This document shows positions 46,804 through 56,170 of a stretch of 64,000 nt of DNA, piece by piece. The stretch's first letter is position 1; each line of letters begins with the position of its first letter. The stretch covers positions 62,001 to 126,000 of the forward strand of contig NZ_JAJQQP010000014.1 in the NCBI RefSeq assembly GCF_028994805.1, given 5' to 3'. Under the pieces are notes generated by a model. That model had not been told where the DNA came from. It saw only the letters and a program-made list of their open reading frames with translations, and searched no databases. This DNA comes from Promicromonospora iranensis. Lineage in GTDB: Bacteria; Actinomycetota; Actinomycetes; Actinomycetales; Cellulomonadaceae. The position numbers and the translations under genes were made by a program.

Positions 46804-49800
46804 TCAAGCGCTGGTGCCGACCTTAGCCGCAGCCCCCACGTCCGCCAGAATCACCGCATCAATGAGACCCCGCGCCCACTCCAGCACCTCGGTACCCCGC
46901 AGCGGTCGGCCACCGATCCGCGCGGTCGTCGGGAACGGGACGAGGATCGCCCGGATGGCCGGCTTGAGCACCGTCCCGGGGTAGAGCCGCTTGAGTCGCA
47001 GCTGCGCCGACTCGGGCAGGTTCACGGGCGCGAACCGGACGTACTTGCCCTGTGCGGTGATGTCCGTGAGCCCCGCCTGGCGGGCGTGGTTCCGGAAGCT
47101 CGCGACGTCGAACAGGGCGCCCGCGACGTCGGGCAGGGCGCCGTAGCGGTCGGTGAGCTCGGCGCGTACCTCGTCGAGGGCCGCGGCGTCGTGGGCCGTG
47201 GCGATCTTCTTGTACGCCTCCAGCCGCAGCCGCTCCGTGGCGATGTACGCCTCCGGCAGGTGGGCGTCGACGGGCAGCTCGATGGTGACCTCGGGCGCCT
47301 CTTCCTCGGCGTCGCCGCGGAAGGCGGAGACCGCCTCGCCCACCATGCGCACGTAGAGGTCGAACCCGACGCCGGCGATGTGCCCGGACTGCTCGCCGCC
47401 GAGCAGGTTGCCCGCCCCGCGGATCTCGAGGTCCTTCATGGCGATCTGCATGCCGGCGCCCAGGTCGGTGTGCGCGGCCATGGTGGCGAGCCGGTCGTGC
47501 GCCGTCTCGGTGAGCGGCTTCTCCGGCGGGTAGAGGAAGTACGCGTAGGCGCGCTCGCGCCCGCGGCCCACCCGACCGCGGAGCTGGTGCAGCTGGGACA
47601 GGCCCAGCATGTCGGAACGCTCCAGGATCAGGGTGTTGGCATTGGAGATGTCCAGGCCGGTCTCGATGATCGTGGTGCACACCAGGACGTCGAGCTCCTT
47701 CTCCCAGAAGGCGCGGATGACCTGGTCGAGCTGGTGCTCGCTCATCTTGCCGTGGGCGACGCCGACACGGGCCTCCGGCACCAGCTCGTTCAGTCGTGAG
47801 GCGGTGCGCTGGATGGTCTCCACCTTGTTGTGCACGTAGAAGACCTGCCCCTCGCGGAGCAGCTCGCGCCGCAGGGCGGCGGCGATCTGCTTCTCCTCGA
47901 AGGCGCCCACGTAGGTGAGCACGGGGTGGCGCTCCTCCGGGGGCGTGGCCAGCGTGGACATCTCACGGATGCCGGTCACCGCCATCTCCAGCGTGCGCGG
48001 GATCGGGGTCGCGGACATGGCCAGCACGTCCACGTTGGTGCGCAGCTGCTTGAGCGTCTCCTTGTGCTCGACGCCGAAGCGCTGCTCCTCGTCGACGACC
48101 ACCAGGCCCAGGTCCTTGAACACCACGGAACCGGTGATGAGACGGTGGGTACCGATGACGACGTCGACGCTGCCGTCCTTGAGACCGGCGAGCGTCTCCT
48201 CCGACTCCTTCGCCGACTGGAACCGGCTCAGCGCCCGCACGTTGACGGGGAACCCGGTGTACCGCTCGGAGAACGTCTCGAAGTGCTGCTGCACCAGGAG
48301 CGTGGTGGGGACCAGGATGGCGACCTGCTTGCCGTCCTGCACCGCCTTGAACGCTGCCCGGATCGCGATCTCCGTCTTGCCGTACCCGACATCGCCGCAC
48401 ACCAGGCGGTCCATCGGCACGGACTTCTCCATGTCGGCCTTGACCTCGTCGATCGTCGCCAGCTGGTCCGGGGTCTCGACGTAGGCGAAGGCGTCCTCGA
48501 GCTCGCGCTGCCACGGGGTGTCGGGGCCGTAGGCGTGGCCCTGCGTCGCCATGCGCGCGCTGTACAGCCGGATCAGCTCGCTCGCGATCTCCTTGACGTG
48601 CTTGCGCGCCTTGGCCTTGGTGTTCTTCCAGTCGGCGCCGCCCATCTTGGACAGCGATGGCGACTCCCCGCCGGTGTACTTGGTGACCTGGTCGAGCTGG
48701 TCGGTGGGGACGAACAGCCGGTCGCCCGGCTGGCCGCGCTTGCTGCTCGCGTACTCGATCACGAGGTACTCGCGGGTGGCCCGGTTGCCGCCGGTGCCCA
48801 TGGTGCGCTGCGCCATCTCGACGAACCGGCCCACACCGTGCTGCTCGTGCACCACGAAGTCGCCGGCCTTGAGCTGGAGCGGGTCCACCACGTTGCGCCG
48901 TCGGCTGGGCATCTTGCGCATGTCGCGTGTGCCGGAGCCCGCACGCCCGGTCAGGTCCTGCTCGGAGAAGACCGCGAGCCGCAGGTCGGGCGCCACGAAC
49001 CCCTTACCCGCACCGCCCGCGACGACGTGGACGACGCCGGGCTCCGGCTCGTCGTCGAGCGACACGGCCAGCCGGGCAGCGGTACCCGCCTCGGACAGCT
49101 GCTCGGTCATGCGCTTGGCGGGACCGTGCCCCTCCGTGGTCAGCACGAGGCGCCAGCTCGCGACCTGCAGACCGCGCACGTCGTCGAGGGCGCGCGCGAG
49201 GTCTCCGCGGTACGACTCGACGTCCCGGGCGCTGATCGTGAACACGGTCTCGCCCGCCCCGCCGGGCTCGTCGTCACCGGCCGGTCCCAGCTCGATGTCC
49301 TGCGTGAACGACGAGAGCGTCCACCAGCCCAGGCCGCGCCGGGCCGCCACCTCACGCACCTCGGCGAACGTCGCGAAGGACGCGGCGGACAGGTCGATCG
49401 GTGCCGCGCCGCCGGCCACCGCCCCCGTCCAGGCGGCGGCGAGGAACTCCTCGGTGGTCGCCACCAGGTCGTGGGCGCGGCGGCGCACGCGCTCGGGCTC
49501 GTTGACCACGAGCAGCGCGTCGTCGGGCACCAGCTCCAGGACCGAGATCATGCGGTCCACCAGGACGGGCGCCAGCGACTCCATGCCCTCGACGGCGACA
49601 CCGGCGGCCAGCTTGTCGAGCATCTCGACGGCGCCCGGCAGGGTCTCGACGAGCTCCGCTGCGCGTGCCCGGACGGCGTCGTCCAGCAGGATCTCGCGGC
49701 AGGGCGGCGCCCAGAGCCCGCGCTCGGCGATCTCCAGGCTGCGCTGGTCGGCCACGGCGAACCAGCGGATCTCCGTGACCTCGTCGCCCCAGAACTCGCA

Positions 49801-50403
49801 CCGCAGCGGGTGGTCCTCCGTGGGCGGGAAGATGTCGAGGATGCCACCGCGGACCGCGTACTCGCCGCGCCGCTCCACCATGTCGACGCGGGTGTAGGCG
49901 GCTGCGGTGAGGCGCTCGGCGACGTCGGTCAGGTCGGCCGTGGCGCCGATGTCGAGCTGGACCGGCTCGAGCTCCCCCAGGCCCTCGACCACCGGCTGCA
50001 GCAGTGCCCGGACCGGCATCACCAGGACCCGGATCTCGGCCGCCTGCCCGTGCCCCTCCGCCGGGTGGGCCAGGCGGCGGAACACCGCGAGGCGCTTGGC
50101 CACGGTGTCCGCGCGCGGGCTGAGCCGCTCGTGCGGCAGCGTCTCCCAGGCGGGGAGCACCGCGACGTCGTCGGCACGGCCCTCCGGGAGGTACCCGCGC
50201 AGGCTCGCGGCCAGGTCGTCGGCCTCACGACCGGTCGCGGTGACCACCACGAGCGGACGCTTCTCGGACGCCGCGACCAGCAGGGGCGGGCGCACGCCTG
50301 CGGGGCCCACCACATCGGCGAAGCCACGCGCACGCACGTGCTCCACCGCGGCAGCAGCGCCAGGATCACGCAGGAGGGTAGGAAGCAGGCCGGTGAGGTT
50401 CAT
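46804..50403 (-). CDS. mfd: Transcription-repair coupling factor
   Basis: A 1199-residue translocase that removes RNA polymerase stalled at DNA lesions and recruits UvrA. N-terminal UvrB-homology modules (about 1-370), RNA polymerase interaction domain near 490-560 (FVVHEQHGVGRF), helicase motor (about 640-1000) with Walker A GDVGYGKTEIA near 667 and DEEQRFG near 766, RecG-like motifs, and a C-terminal TRCF domain. ATG at 50403 is chosen; the longer open frame upstream runs antisense through the acyltransferase gene. Typical actinobacterial location near pth-rplY-prs-glmU. Confidence 0.97.
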   Translation of the reverse strand: MNLTGLLPTLLRDPGAAAAVEHVRARGFADVVGPAGVRPPLLVAASEKRPLVVVTATGREADDLAASLRGYLPEGRADDVAVLPAWETLPHERLSPRADTVAKRLAVFRRLAHPAEGHGQAAEIRVLVMPVRALLQPVVEGLGELEPVQLDIGATADLTDVAERLTAAAYTRVDMVERRGEYAVRGGILDIFPPTEDHPLRCEFWGDEVTEIRWFAVADQRSLEIAERGLWAPPCREILLDDAVRARAAELVETLPGAVEMLDKLAAGVAVEGMESLAPVLVDRMISVLELVPDDALLVVNEPERVRRRAHDLVATTEEFLAAAWTGAVAGGAAPIDLSAASFATFAEVREVAARRGLGWWTLSSFTQDIELGPAGDDEPGGAGETVFTISARDVESYRGDLARALDDVRGLQVASWRLVLTTEGHGPAKRMTEQLSEAGTAARLAVSLDDEPEPGVVHVVAGGAGKGFVAPDLRLAVFSEQDLTGRAGSGTRDMRKMPSRRRNVVDPLQLKAGDFVVHEQHGVGRFVEMAQRTMGTGGNRATREYLVIEYASSKRGQPGDRLFVPTDQLDQVTKYTGGESPSLSKMGGADWKNTKAKARKHVKEIASELIRLYSARMATQGHAYGPDTPWQRELEDAFAYVETPDQLATIDEVKADMEKSVPMDRLVCGDVGYGKTEIAIRAAFKAVQDGKQVAILVPTTLLVQQHFETFSERYTGFPVNVRALSRFQSAKESEETLAGLKDGSVDVVIGTHRLITGSVVFKDLGLVVVDEEQRFGVEHKETLKQLRTNVDVLAMSATPIPRTLEMAVTGIREMSTLATPPEERHPVLTYVGAFEEKQIAAALRRELLREGQVFYVHNKVETIQRTASRLNELVPEARVGVAHGKMSEHQLDQVIRAFWEKELDVLVCTTIIETGLDISNANTLILERSDMLGLSQLHQLRGRVGRGRERAYAYFLYPPEKPLTETAHDRLATMAAHTDLGAGMQIAMKDLEIRGAGNLLGGEQSGHIAGVGFDLYVRMVGEAVSAFRGDAEEEAPEVTIELPVDAHLPEAYIATERLRLEAYKKIATAHDAAALDEVRAELTDRYGALPDVAGALFDVASFRNHARQAGLTDITAQGKYVRFAPVNLPESAQLRLKRLYPGTVLKPAIRAILVPFPTTARIGGRPLRGTEVLEWARGLIDAVILADVGAAAKVGTSA

Positions 50404-50607
50404 GGGTTCTGTCCTTCGAGGGCGCACGACGACGGGCCCACCACGAGGGCGACCGGGTGCGGCCGACGGGGTGAGGGGCTGATCCCAGGCTACTCCCGAC
50501 CACCGACACCGCCGTCCGGCACGGTGTGGAGCACGGTGTCGAACAGGGCGTCCGACGTCGCGGCCGGCACTGCCCTTCGAACGGCTCTGCACGTACGATG
50601 ACCCGCG

Positions 50608-51756
50608 ATGTTCACCCCCTCCGGGTCCCCACGGCACGCAGGCGCGCCGAAGCCGGGACGAGACGCCGCCGTCGGGCCGCGCACGCCTGGCCGCCTCGCC
50701 TGGCCGGACGCCGCCCGCGGCCTCGCCATCGGTCTCGTGGTGCTGTACCACGCGACCAACTGGACCTGGTCCACCGGGTACGAGGTGAGCGTGCTGCGGG
50801 AGGTCAACGAGACCCTTCGCAGCCTGCGCATGCCGCTGTTCTTCGCGGTCGCCGGCATGTTCGCCGGAAAGTGGATGACGGTGCCGTGGTCGCGGCTGGC
50901 CCGCGGCAAGCTGCTCTTCTTCGCGTGGGTGTTCGTGCTGTGGGAGCCGATCTCCCTGGTGGTCCGCCTGCTCACCGGCTACTACCAGGTGGCTGACGCC
51001 GACTGGGGCACCCTGGGCCACGACCTCGCCTGGTCGCTCCTGGTCCCCCGCTCGGAGCTGTGGTTCGTCTGGACGCTTGCGGCGTTCTTCGTGATCGCGC
51101 GGGCGCTGCGCCGTATCCCGGCACCCGTGCAGCTCGTGCTCGCCGCCTGCGTGAGCGGGTGGGCGCTCGCCGGCTGGGAGCCGGAGAGCATCGCGTGGCG
51201 CGGCACCGCACAGTTCGTGCTGTTCTTCCTGGGCGGGCTGCACCTGCGGCCGCTGCTCGAACGGTTCGCCCGGCGAGTCACCTGGCTCTGGGCGGTGGGC
51301 GCCGTCGTCGTCTGGCTCGGGATCCAGATGGCGGTGCGCGAGCTCGGTCTCGCCGGCGTCCCCGGGCTCTACCTGCTGGCGAACATCGCGGGCGTGCCGG
51401 CCGGGGTGGCGGTGAGTGTGCTGGCCTCCCGGGTGCCCGGGGTCGGGTATCTACCCAGGTCGCTCGGGTTGCAGTGGCTCGGAGCGCGGACACTGCCCGT
51501 GTTCGTGACGCACACGTCGGTGGTGCTCGGGCTCCTGTGCCTGCTCTATCGCAACGCCGTCTGGATCCCCGCCCCGCAGTCGCAGTGGCTGCCGGTCATC
51601 CTCTGGGTGGCGGCGATCACCGTCGGGCTGGGGCTGGGCGCCCTCGCGCCCCGGATCGGCGCACGCTGGCTGTTCGCCCCACCGAGGGGGCTGTCGGGCT
51701 CCACGGATGGTGTGCGGCATCCAGGGAACGCGGCGTCGAAGCCGGGGGAACGGTGA
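50608..51756 (+). CDS. Acyltransferase 3 family membrane protein
   Basis: A 382-residue membrane protein with about ten helices. The family hallmark is near the N-terminus: WPDAARGLAIGLVVLYHATNW, where His and nearby residues form the acyl-transfer site, followed by RMPLFFAVAGMFAG. A second conserved region, PVFVTHTSVV, is near 295. Members acylate cell-surface sugars or small molecules. It is monocistronic and divergent from mfd. The hydrophilic first 30 residues are probably cytoplasmic. Confidence 0.88.
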   Translation: MFTPSGSPRHAGAPKPGRDAAVGPRTPGRLAWPDAARGLAIGLVVLYHATNWTWSTGYEVSVLREVNETLRSLRMPLFFAVAGMFAGKWMTVPWSRLARGKLLFFAWVFVLWEPISLVVRLLTGYYQVADADWGTLGHDLAWSLLVPRSELWFVWTLAAFFVIARALRRIPAPVQLVLAACVSGWALAGWEPESIAWRGTAQFVLFFLGGLHLRPLLERFARRVTWLWAVGAVVVWLGIQMAVRELGLAGVPGLYLLANIAGVPAGVAVSVLASRVPGVGYLPRSLGLQWLGARTLPVFVTHTSVVLGLLCLLYRNAVWIPAPQSQWLPVILWVAAITVGLGLGALAPRIGARWLFAPPRGLSGSTDGVRHPGNAASKPGER

Positions 51757-51823
51757 CCGACCTGGTAGCCGGGGACCCGAGCCGGACCACGAGGGGCGGG
51801 CTGAGCGACGACCGCAGCGCCCG

Positions 51824-52549
51824 TCAGCCCTGTTCCGCGGCGGTCGCAGCGTAGTCGGTCGGGGTCTGACCGTAGCGATCCCGGAAGGCACGGGTGAAGT
51901 GGCCGCTGTCCGCGAACTGCCAACGGGCGGCGATCTCCGTGATGGTCGTGCGCCGAGGCCCGGCGACGAGCGCACGACGGGCCTCGTCGAGGCGACGGGC
52001 CCGGATGTACGTGCTCGGTGTCTACCCCTCGGCCGCGAACGCCCGCTGCAGTGTCCGCACGGAGACGTTCAGCTGCCGCGCCAGGATCGTCGGCGAGAGG
52101 GTGGGATCGGTGAGCCGCCGGTCGGCGATGTCCCGAGCGGCCTGTGCCAGCGCCGCCGCCAGGCGAGGCTCGACGTCGTCGAGGCCGCCGTGCACCACGG
52201 CCCGGGCCAGCTCGGCCAGGGTCTCCCGTGCGGCGTCCACGCCGGCCGGCTCCAGATCGTCCAGCAGCCGGCTCACCATGGTGGCGTGCGCGGTCAGCAG
52301 GCGCACCCCCGCGGCGTCGGCGCTGCCGGCCGCCGCGGTGCCCCCCACCCCGGCGGACGATCCACAGGCGCAGGTTGTCCTCCGCGCCGACCCGCGGGAC
52401 CGTACCCGGAAGCCGGAGACGGTCTCCCGGCTGTAGGGCGGCAGCGCGAACCTCTCGCCCATCCGGGAGCGCCACACGCGGGCGAACTCGCTGAAGGCGT
52501 TCCCGCCGCTCGGACTCATCGAGAACGTGCCGTCCATCGTGTCGCGCAT
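51824..52549 (-). pseudogene. AraC-family regulator broken by a TAG and two compensating frameshifts
   Basis: A gene of about 242 codons. The AraC-binding-like N-terminal part starts at 52549. The DNA-binding region begins DIADRRLTDPTLSPTILARQ and LNVSVRTLQRAF, then an in-frame TAG at 52022-52024 follows FAAEG. The frame continues in STYIRARRLDEARRALV, then FADSGHFTRAFRDRYGQTP to a stop at 51824, so the second helix-turn-helix is cut off. The change is probably GAG to TAG. Between about 52345 and 52395 the family-like segment VGAEDNLRLWIVRR lies in another frame, implying two compensating single-base changes. The truncated product would lack half the DNA-binding domain. Confidence 0.75.
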
Positions 52550-52760
52550 CTTCCCGGGCAGCCTGCGACCTCGACCGGGTTCAGGGTCCAGCGGCGGGCC
52601 CGGACAGCGGCGGTCCTGACCCGCACGAGCGCAATGTTGCTTTTTACCGACATCTACCCCGTACGTGGCATGTCCTGTTACTGTGTCCCACTCAGCAACG
52701 GCAAAGGCGCCGTCGCGACCGGCGGAGCCCTGGCCTCGCCCCGGTACAGCGGGAGGTCCT
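52550..52760. promoter_or_regulatory. Divergent promoter region between the AraC remnant and the dipeptidase
   Basis: The 211-base gap holds an AT-richer block at 52630-52690 (GCAATGTTGCTTTTTACC). It is the likely promoter region for the secreted dipeptidase and the AraC remnant. No clear palindromic operator is seen. Confidence 0.4.
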
Positions 52761-54455
52761 GTGCAACGCCTGCGACGCATCAGACGAACGGCTGTCCTCG
52801 CAGCTGTGGTCGCCGCCGCCTGCCTCAGCAGCACGGCGCTGGTGGCGCCGGCGTCGGCCAGCGGACCGGACGCCGGACCGCCCGCCGGCCCCGTCGCCCT
52901 GGCCGAGCCGGCGCTCCCCAGCCCGGAGTCCGAGGTCAATGCCACGGGCGTCCCCTTCACCGGCACCCGCCCGGACGGCACCGTGTACGGCCTCATCGAC
53001 GCGCACAGCCACCTGTTCATGCAGGACGGCATGGGCGGGGCCGCCCTGTGCGGCAAGGTCTTCTCGGAGCGCGGGATCGAGGCCGCGCTGCGGGACTGCC
53101 CGTCGCACGAGCCCCACGGCCTGGGCGCCCTGCTCGAGAACCTGACCCGGGACGGCTCCCCCCTCGGCACGCACGACACCACGGGGTGGCCCACGTTCTC
53201 CGACTGGCCCGCCCACGACTCGCTCACCCACCAGCAGATGTACTACCGCTGGGTCGAGCGGGCCTGGCGCGGCGGACAGCGGGTGCTCGTCAACGACCTC
53301 GTCACCAACGGGCTCCTGTGCTCCATCAACCCGGGCACCCACCAGAGCTGTGACGAGATGACGGCGATCCGGCGCCAGGCGCAGGACACCTACGACCTGC
53401 AGGCCTACGTCGACGCACAGTACGGCGGGCCGGGCAGGGGCTGGTTCCGGATCGTGACGAGCAGCGAGCAGGCACGCCAGGTGATCGAGGAGGGCAAGCT
53501 CGCCGTCGTGCTCGGCGTCGAGACGTCGGAGCCGTTCGGGTGCAAGCAGACCCTGCGGATCCCACGGTGCTCCCGGGCCGACATCGACGCCGGCCTCGAC
53601 GAGCTGTACGACCTGGGTGTCCGCTCGATGTACCTGTGCCACAAGTTCGACAACGCGCTGTGCGGCGTGCGGTTCGACGAGGGGTCCATGGGCGCGATCA
53701 TCAACGCCGGCCAGTTCCTCTCCACGGGCACGTGGTGGGACGCGCGCTCCTGCCCCGCGGACCAGCCGCACGACCACAACCCGGGCAACGGGGAGCTCCC
53801 GCCGGAGCTGGAGGACGACCTCCCGCCGGTCCTGCCCCTCTACCCGCCGGGAACGCTCTGCAACACGCGTGGCCTGACGGGGCTGGGCGCGTACGCGGTC
53901 CGCGGCCTGGTCGAGCGCAACATGATGATCGAGATCGACCACATGAGCGCCAAGGCCGCCGACCAGACGCTCGACATCCTGGAGGCGGAGGACTACCCGG
54001 GCGTCCTGTCCACGCACTCCTGGATGGACGAGCGGTATCTCGACCGGCTCTACGCCCTCGGCGGGTTCGCCACGATCTACGGGCATGCCGCCCACGAGTT
54101 CGTCGCGGAGTACGAGCGCACGGCGCCCGTCCGCGACCGGTACGGCGCGGGCATCGGGTTCGGCTTCGACATGAACGGGTTCGGCGGTACCCCACCGCCC
54201 CGGGGTGACGCGGCGGCGAACCCGGTCACGTACCCGTTCCGGTCGTTCGACGGCGGGACGGTGCTCGACCGCCAGACCACCGGCGAGCGCACCTGGGACG
54301 TCAACGTGGACGGCGTCGCGCACTACGGTCTGGTGCCCGACTACGTCGAGGACCTGCGCCTCGTGGGCGGGCAGGAGGTCGTCGACGACCTGGCGCGGGG
54401 CCCGGAGAGCTACCTGACGACATGGGCAGGAGCAGAAGCCGCCACGCCGAGGTAG
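52761..54455 (+). CDS. Secreted M19-like membrane dipeptidase family protein
   Basis: A 564-residue exported protein. Signal peptide 1-34 (RRIRRTAVLAAVVAAACLSS, ending PASAS). The catalytic barrel resembles renal dipeptidase: HxH-like DAHSHLFM near 78, Glu in VVLGVETSEP near 250, MMIEIDHMSAKAADQTLDIL near 390, and VLSTHSWMDERY near 420. Cys residues in GCKQTL, SMYLCHKF and CGVRF may form disulfides, fitting an extracytoplasmic location. GTG start follows GGGAGG. The last residues TPR and stop lie in a repeat hairpin. The substrate may be a dipeptide or a cyclic amide. Confidence 0.8.
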   Translation: MQRLRRIRRTAVLAAVVAAACLSSTALVAPASASGPDAGPPAGPVALAEPALPSPESEVNATGVPFTGTRPDGTVYGLIDAHSHLFMQDGMGGAALCGKVFSERGIEAALRDCPSHEPHGLGALLENLTRDGSPLGTHDTTGWPTFSDWPAHDSLTHQQMYYRWVERAWRGGQRVLVNDLVTNGLLCSINPGTHQSCDEMTAIRRQAQDTYDLQAYVDAQYGGPGRGWFRIVTSSEQARQVIEEGKLAVVLGVETSEPFGCKQTLRIPRCSRADIDAGLDELYDLGVRSMYLCHKFDNALCGVRFDEGSMGAIINAGQFLSTGTWWDARSCPADQPHDHNPGNGELPPELEDDLPPVLPLYPPGTLCNTRGLTGLGAYAVRGLVERNMMIEIDHMSAKAADQTLDILEAEDYPGVLSTHSWMDERYLDRLYALGGFATIYGHAAHEFVAEYERTAPVRDRYGAGIGFGFDMNGFGGTPPPRGDAAANPVTYPFRSFDGGTVLDRQTTGERTWDVNVDGVAHYGLVPDYVEDLRLVGGQEVVDDLARGPESYLTTWAGAEAATPR

Positions 54456-54542
54456 TCATCTGGCGAGGTAGTCATGCAGCGGGTAGTCAACTGGGTGACT
54501 GTCTCGCTGCATGACTACCTCGCCGGATGACTACCTCGGCGT
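54444..54542. repeat. 38-bp hairpin of the CCGAGGTAG family spanning two stop codons
   Basis: Arms 54444-54481 and 54505-54542 pair at 37 of 38 positions, the remaining one being a G/T wobble. The arm contains GAGGTAGTCAT twice. The left arm holds the TAG stop of the dipeptidase gene and the right arm the TAG stop of pth on the other strand. It would terminate both transcripts. Confidence 0.85.
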
Positions 54543-55139
54543 AGCCGTGTGGAACTTTCCCTGGGCGGCGAGCAGACCCTCGGTGACCAGCAGCTCGACG
54601 GCGTCGGCGGCGTCGTCCACCAGGATCGGCAGGTCCTTCTTCTCCGTGGCGGAGAAGTCCTTGAGCACGTGGTCCGCGGTGTCCATCCGGCCCGGCGGGC
54701 GACCGACGCCGACCCGCACCCGGTGGTAGTCCTTGGTCCCCAGCGCCTTGGTGGTGTCGCGCAGCCCGTTGTGACCGCCCTCGCCCCCGCCGATCTTGAG
54801 CTTGATCGTGTCGAAGGGGATGTCCACCTCGTCGTGCACCATGACCACCTGCTCGGGGGCGATGTCGTAGTACTTCGCGAGCGCGCTGACCGGGCCGCCC
54901 GACGTGTTCATGTACGTGGTCGGCTTCGCGAGGACCACCCGTGGCCCCGGCGCCCCGCCGGGGAGCACCCCGAGCCGCGCCTCGGCGACGACGGCCTGCG
55001 CGCGGGGGTGCTTGGAGAAGCGCGCGCCCGTGCGCTCGGCGAGCAGGTCGAGCACCATCTGCCCCACGTTGTGCCGGTTGCCGGCGTACTTGGGGCCCGG
55101 ATTGCCGAGCCCGACGACGAGCCAGGGCCGGTCACTCAT
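54531..55139 (-). CDS. pth: Peptidyl-tRNA hydrolase
   Basis: A 202-residue essential hydrolase that frees tRNA from aborted peptidyl-tRNA. Motifs: [17 protein letters not shown] near 9-25, where His is the catalytic base; [11 protein letters not shown] near 78; and [17 protein letters not shown] near 105 with the catalytic Asp. ATG at 55139 follows AAAGGA; an in-frame ATG 15 bases upstream is less likely. Its C-terminal TPR and stop are supplied by a palindromic repeat. Neighbour of rplY, as in most actinobacteria. Confidence 0.95.
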   Translation of the reverse strand: MSDRPWLVVGLGNPGPKYAGNRHNVGQMVLDLLAERTGARFSKHPRAQAVVAEARLGVLPGGAPGPRVVLAKPTTYMNTSGGPVSALAKYYDIAPEQVVMVHDEVDIPFDTIKLKIGGGEGGHNGLRDTTKALGTKDYHRVRVGVGRPPGRMDTADHVLKDFSATEKKDLPILVDDAADAVELLVTEGLLAAQGKFHTATPR

Positions 55140-55229
55140 GTCGCGTCCTTTCAAGACAACGGACTTGCCAACAGCAGACGTCTCACGGCAGAGGTTCTCC
55201 TGCCGCAGCCGCTACGAGCGGAAACAGGT

Positions 55230-55299
55230 CGGGCCGAGGCAGAACCCGCGCCGCGCACGATCTTCTCGTGCGCGCGCCTGAAGGCTCTACCTCGGCCCG
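55230..55299 (-). terminator. Nested hairpin between rplY and pth
   Basis: Outer arms CGGGCCGAGG (55230-55239) and CCTCGGCCCG (55290-55299) enclose an inner exact stem GCGCACGA/TCGTGCGC (55253-55260 and 55266-55273). It lies 46 bases downstream of the rplY stop, so it is the likely terminator or an attenuator before pth. Confidence 0.65.
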
Positions 55300-55344
55300 G
55301 TGCGCTCCGGCTCACGCCGGGTCGCTCTGGGTGCTGCCGGGGAC

Positions 55345-55950
55345 TCAGCCCACCGAGGAGGCCTCGGCGGGCGACTCGGCGGACGCGGCGGACTCCTCGT
55401 CGTCGCCGGCCTCGCCGCGCGGCTCGGTGACGAGCACGACGACGGCCTTCGGGTCGGTGAGCAGCGTCGAGCCCTCGGGCAGGGGGACGTCCTCGGCGTG
55501 GATCTGCGCGCCGGACTCGAGACCCTCGATGGAGACGTCGACGAACTCGGGCAGGTGCGTGGCCTCGGCCTCGACCGAGAGCGTCTGCTCCTCGACCAGG
55601 TGGATGGTACCGGGGGCCGACTCGCCCACGATGTTCACGGAGATGTCGACGGTGATCTTCTCGCCGGCGCGCACGACCTGGAGGTCGATGTGCTCGATGG
55701 TGTTCTTCACCGGGTCGCGCTGGACGTCCTTGGCGACGGCCAGCTGGCCCTTGCCGTCCACGTCGATGTTGAGCAGCACGTTGGTCTGGCGCAGCGCCAG
55801 CATCGACTCGTGGCCGGGCAGCGTGACGTGCACCGGGTCGCCGCCGTGCCCGTAGAGGACGGCGGGGATCTTGTTGTCGCGGCGGATGCGGCGGGCCGCA
55901 CCCTTGCCGAACTCGGTACGGGGCTCAGCGGCGAGCTTGATCTCGGCCAT
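55345..55950 (-). CDS. rplY: 50S ribosomal protein L25/general stress protein Ctc
   Basis: A 201-residue 5S rRNA-binding protein. The N-terminal L25 domain (about 1-95) begins IKLAAEPRTEFGKGAARRIR and contains AVLYGHGGDPVHVTLPG; the C-terminal beta-barrel TL5 domain covers about 96-185, followed by an acidic Ala/Ser/Glu tail. Such two-domain forms are standard in actinobacteria. ATG follows AGGAGTG. Located between prs and pth. Confidence 0.95.
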   Translation of the reverse strand: MAEIKLAAEPRTEFGKGAARRIRRDNKIPAVLYGHGGDPVHVTLPGHESMLALRQTNVLLNIDVDGKGQLAVAKDVQRDPVKNTIEHIDLQVVRAGEKITVDISVNIVGESAPGTIHLVEEQTLSVEAEATHLPEFVDVSIEGLESGAQIHAEDVPLPEGSTLLTDPKAVVVLVTEPRGEAGDDEESAASAESPAEASSVG

Positions 55951-56170
55951 GGGAATTCACTCCTGGAAGGTCTGTGTGTGCAACTCGGTCGGCGGCTGCG
56001 TCGGCGCGGGACACGTGACGGGCGCGGAGCGGGCACGTGGGACGGAGTGCTGGAGGGAACTCCACCCAGGGGCCGCCGACGGCCGCCCAGTCGATCACGG
56101 ACGCCGTCCGGGTGCTAGCGGGATCGAGTCCCGCCGCGGCCGTCAAGCGTCCCTCGCCGAGGCAACCTGA
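55951..56170 (-). promoter_or_regulatory. rplY leader and promoter region
   Basis: The 220-base gap upstream of rplY is unusually rich in complementary stretches, for example GACGGCC/GGCCGTC (56078-56084 and 56138-56144) and GCGGG-ATCGAGT-CCCGC (about 56118-56134). This could be a structured 5' leader of a ribosomal protein gene. No promoter elements are clear and no conserved leader family is recognised. Confidence 0.3.

Noticed and set aside
46804-51243. Extended upstream start for mfd giving 1479 residues
   Set aside because: The extra 280 codons are antisense to the acyltransferase gene and do not resemble Mfd.
56078-56144. tRNA-like pattern upstream of rplY (7-bp acceptor-like pairing and a T-arm-like GCGGG-ATCGAGT-CCCGC)
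   Set aside because: There is no proper D-arm or anticodon arm, three extra bases separate the T-arm from the acceptor, and the length is too short for a tRNA.
55925-56146. 73-codon minus-strand frame upstream of rplY
   Set aside because: It overlaps the rplY start region, has no convincing ribosome site, and is most likely leader sequence.
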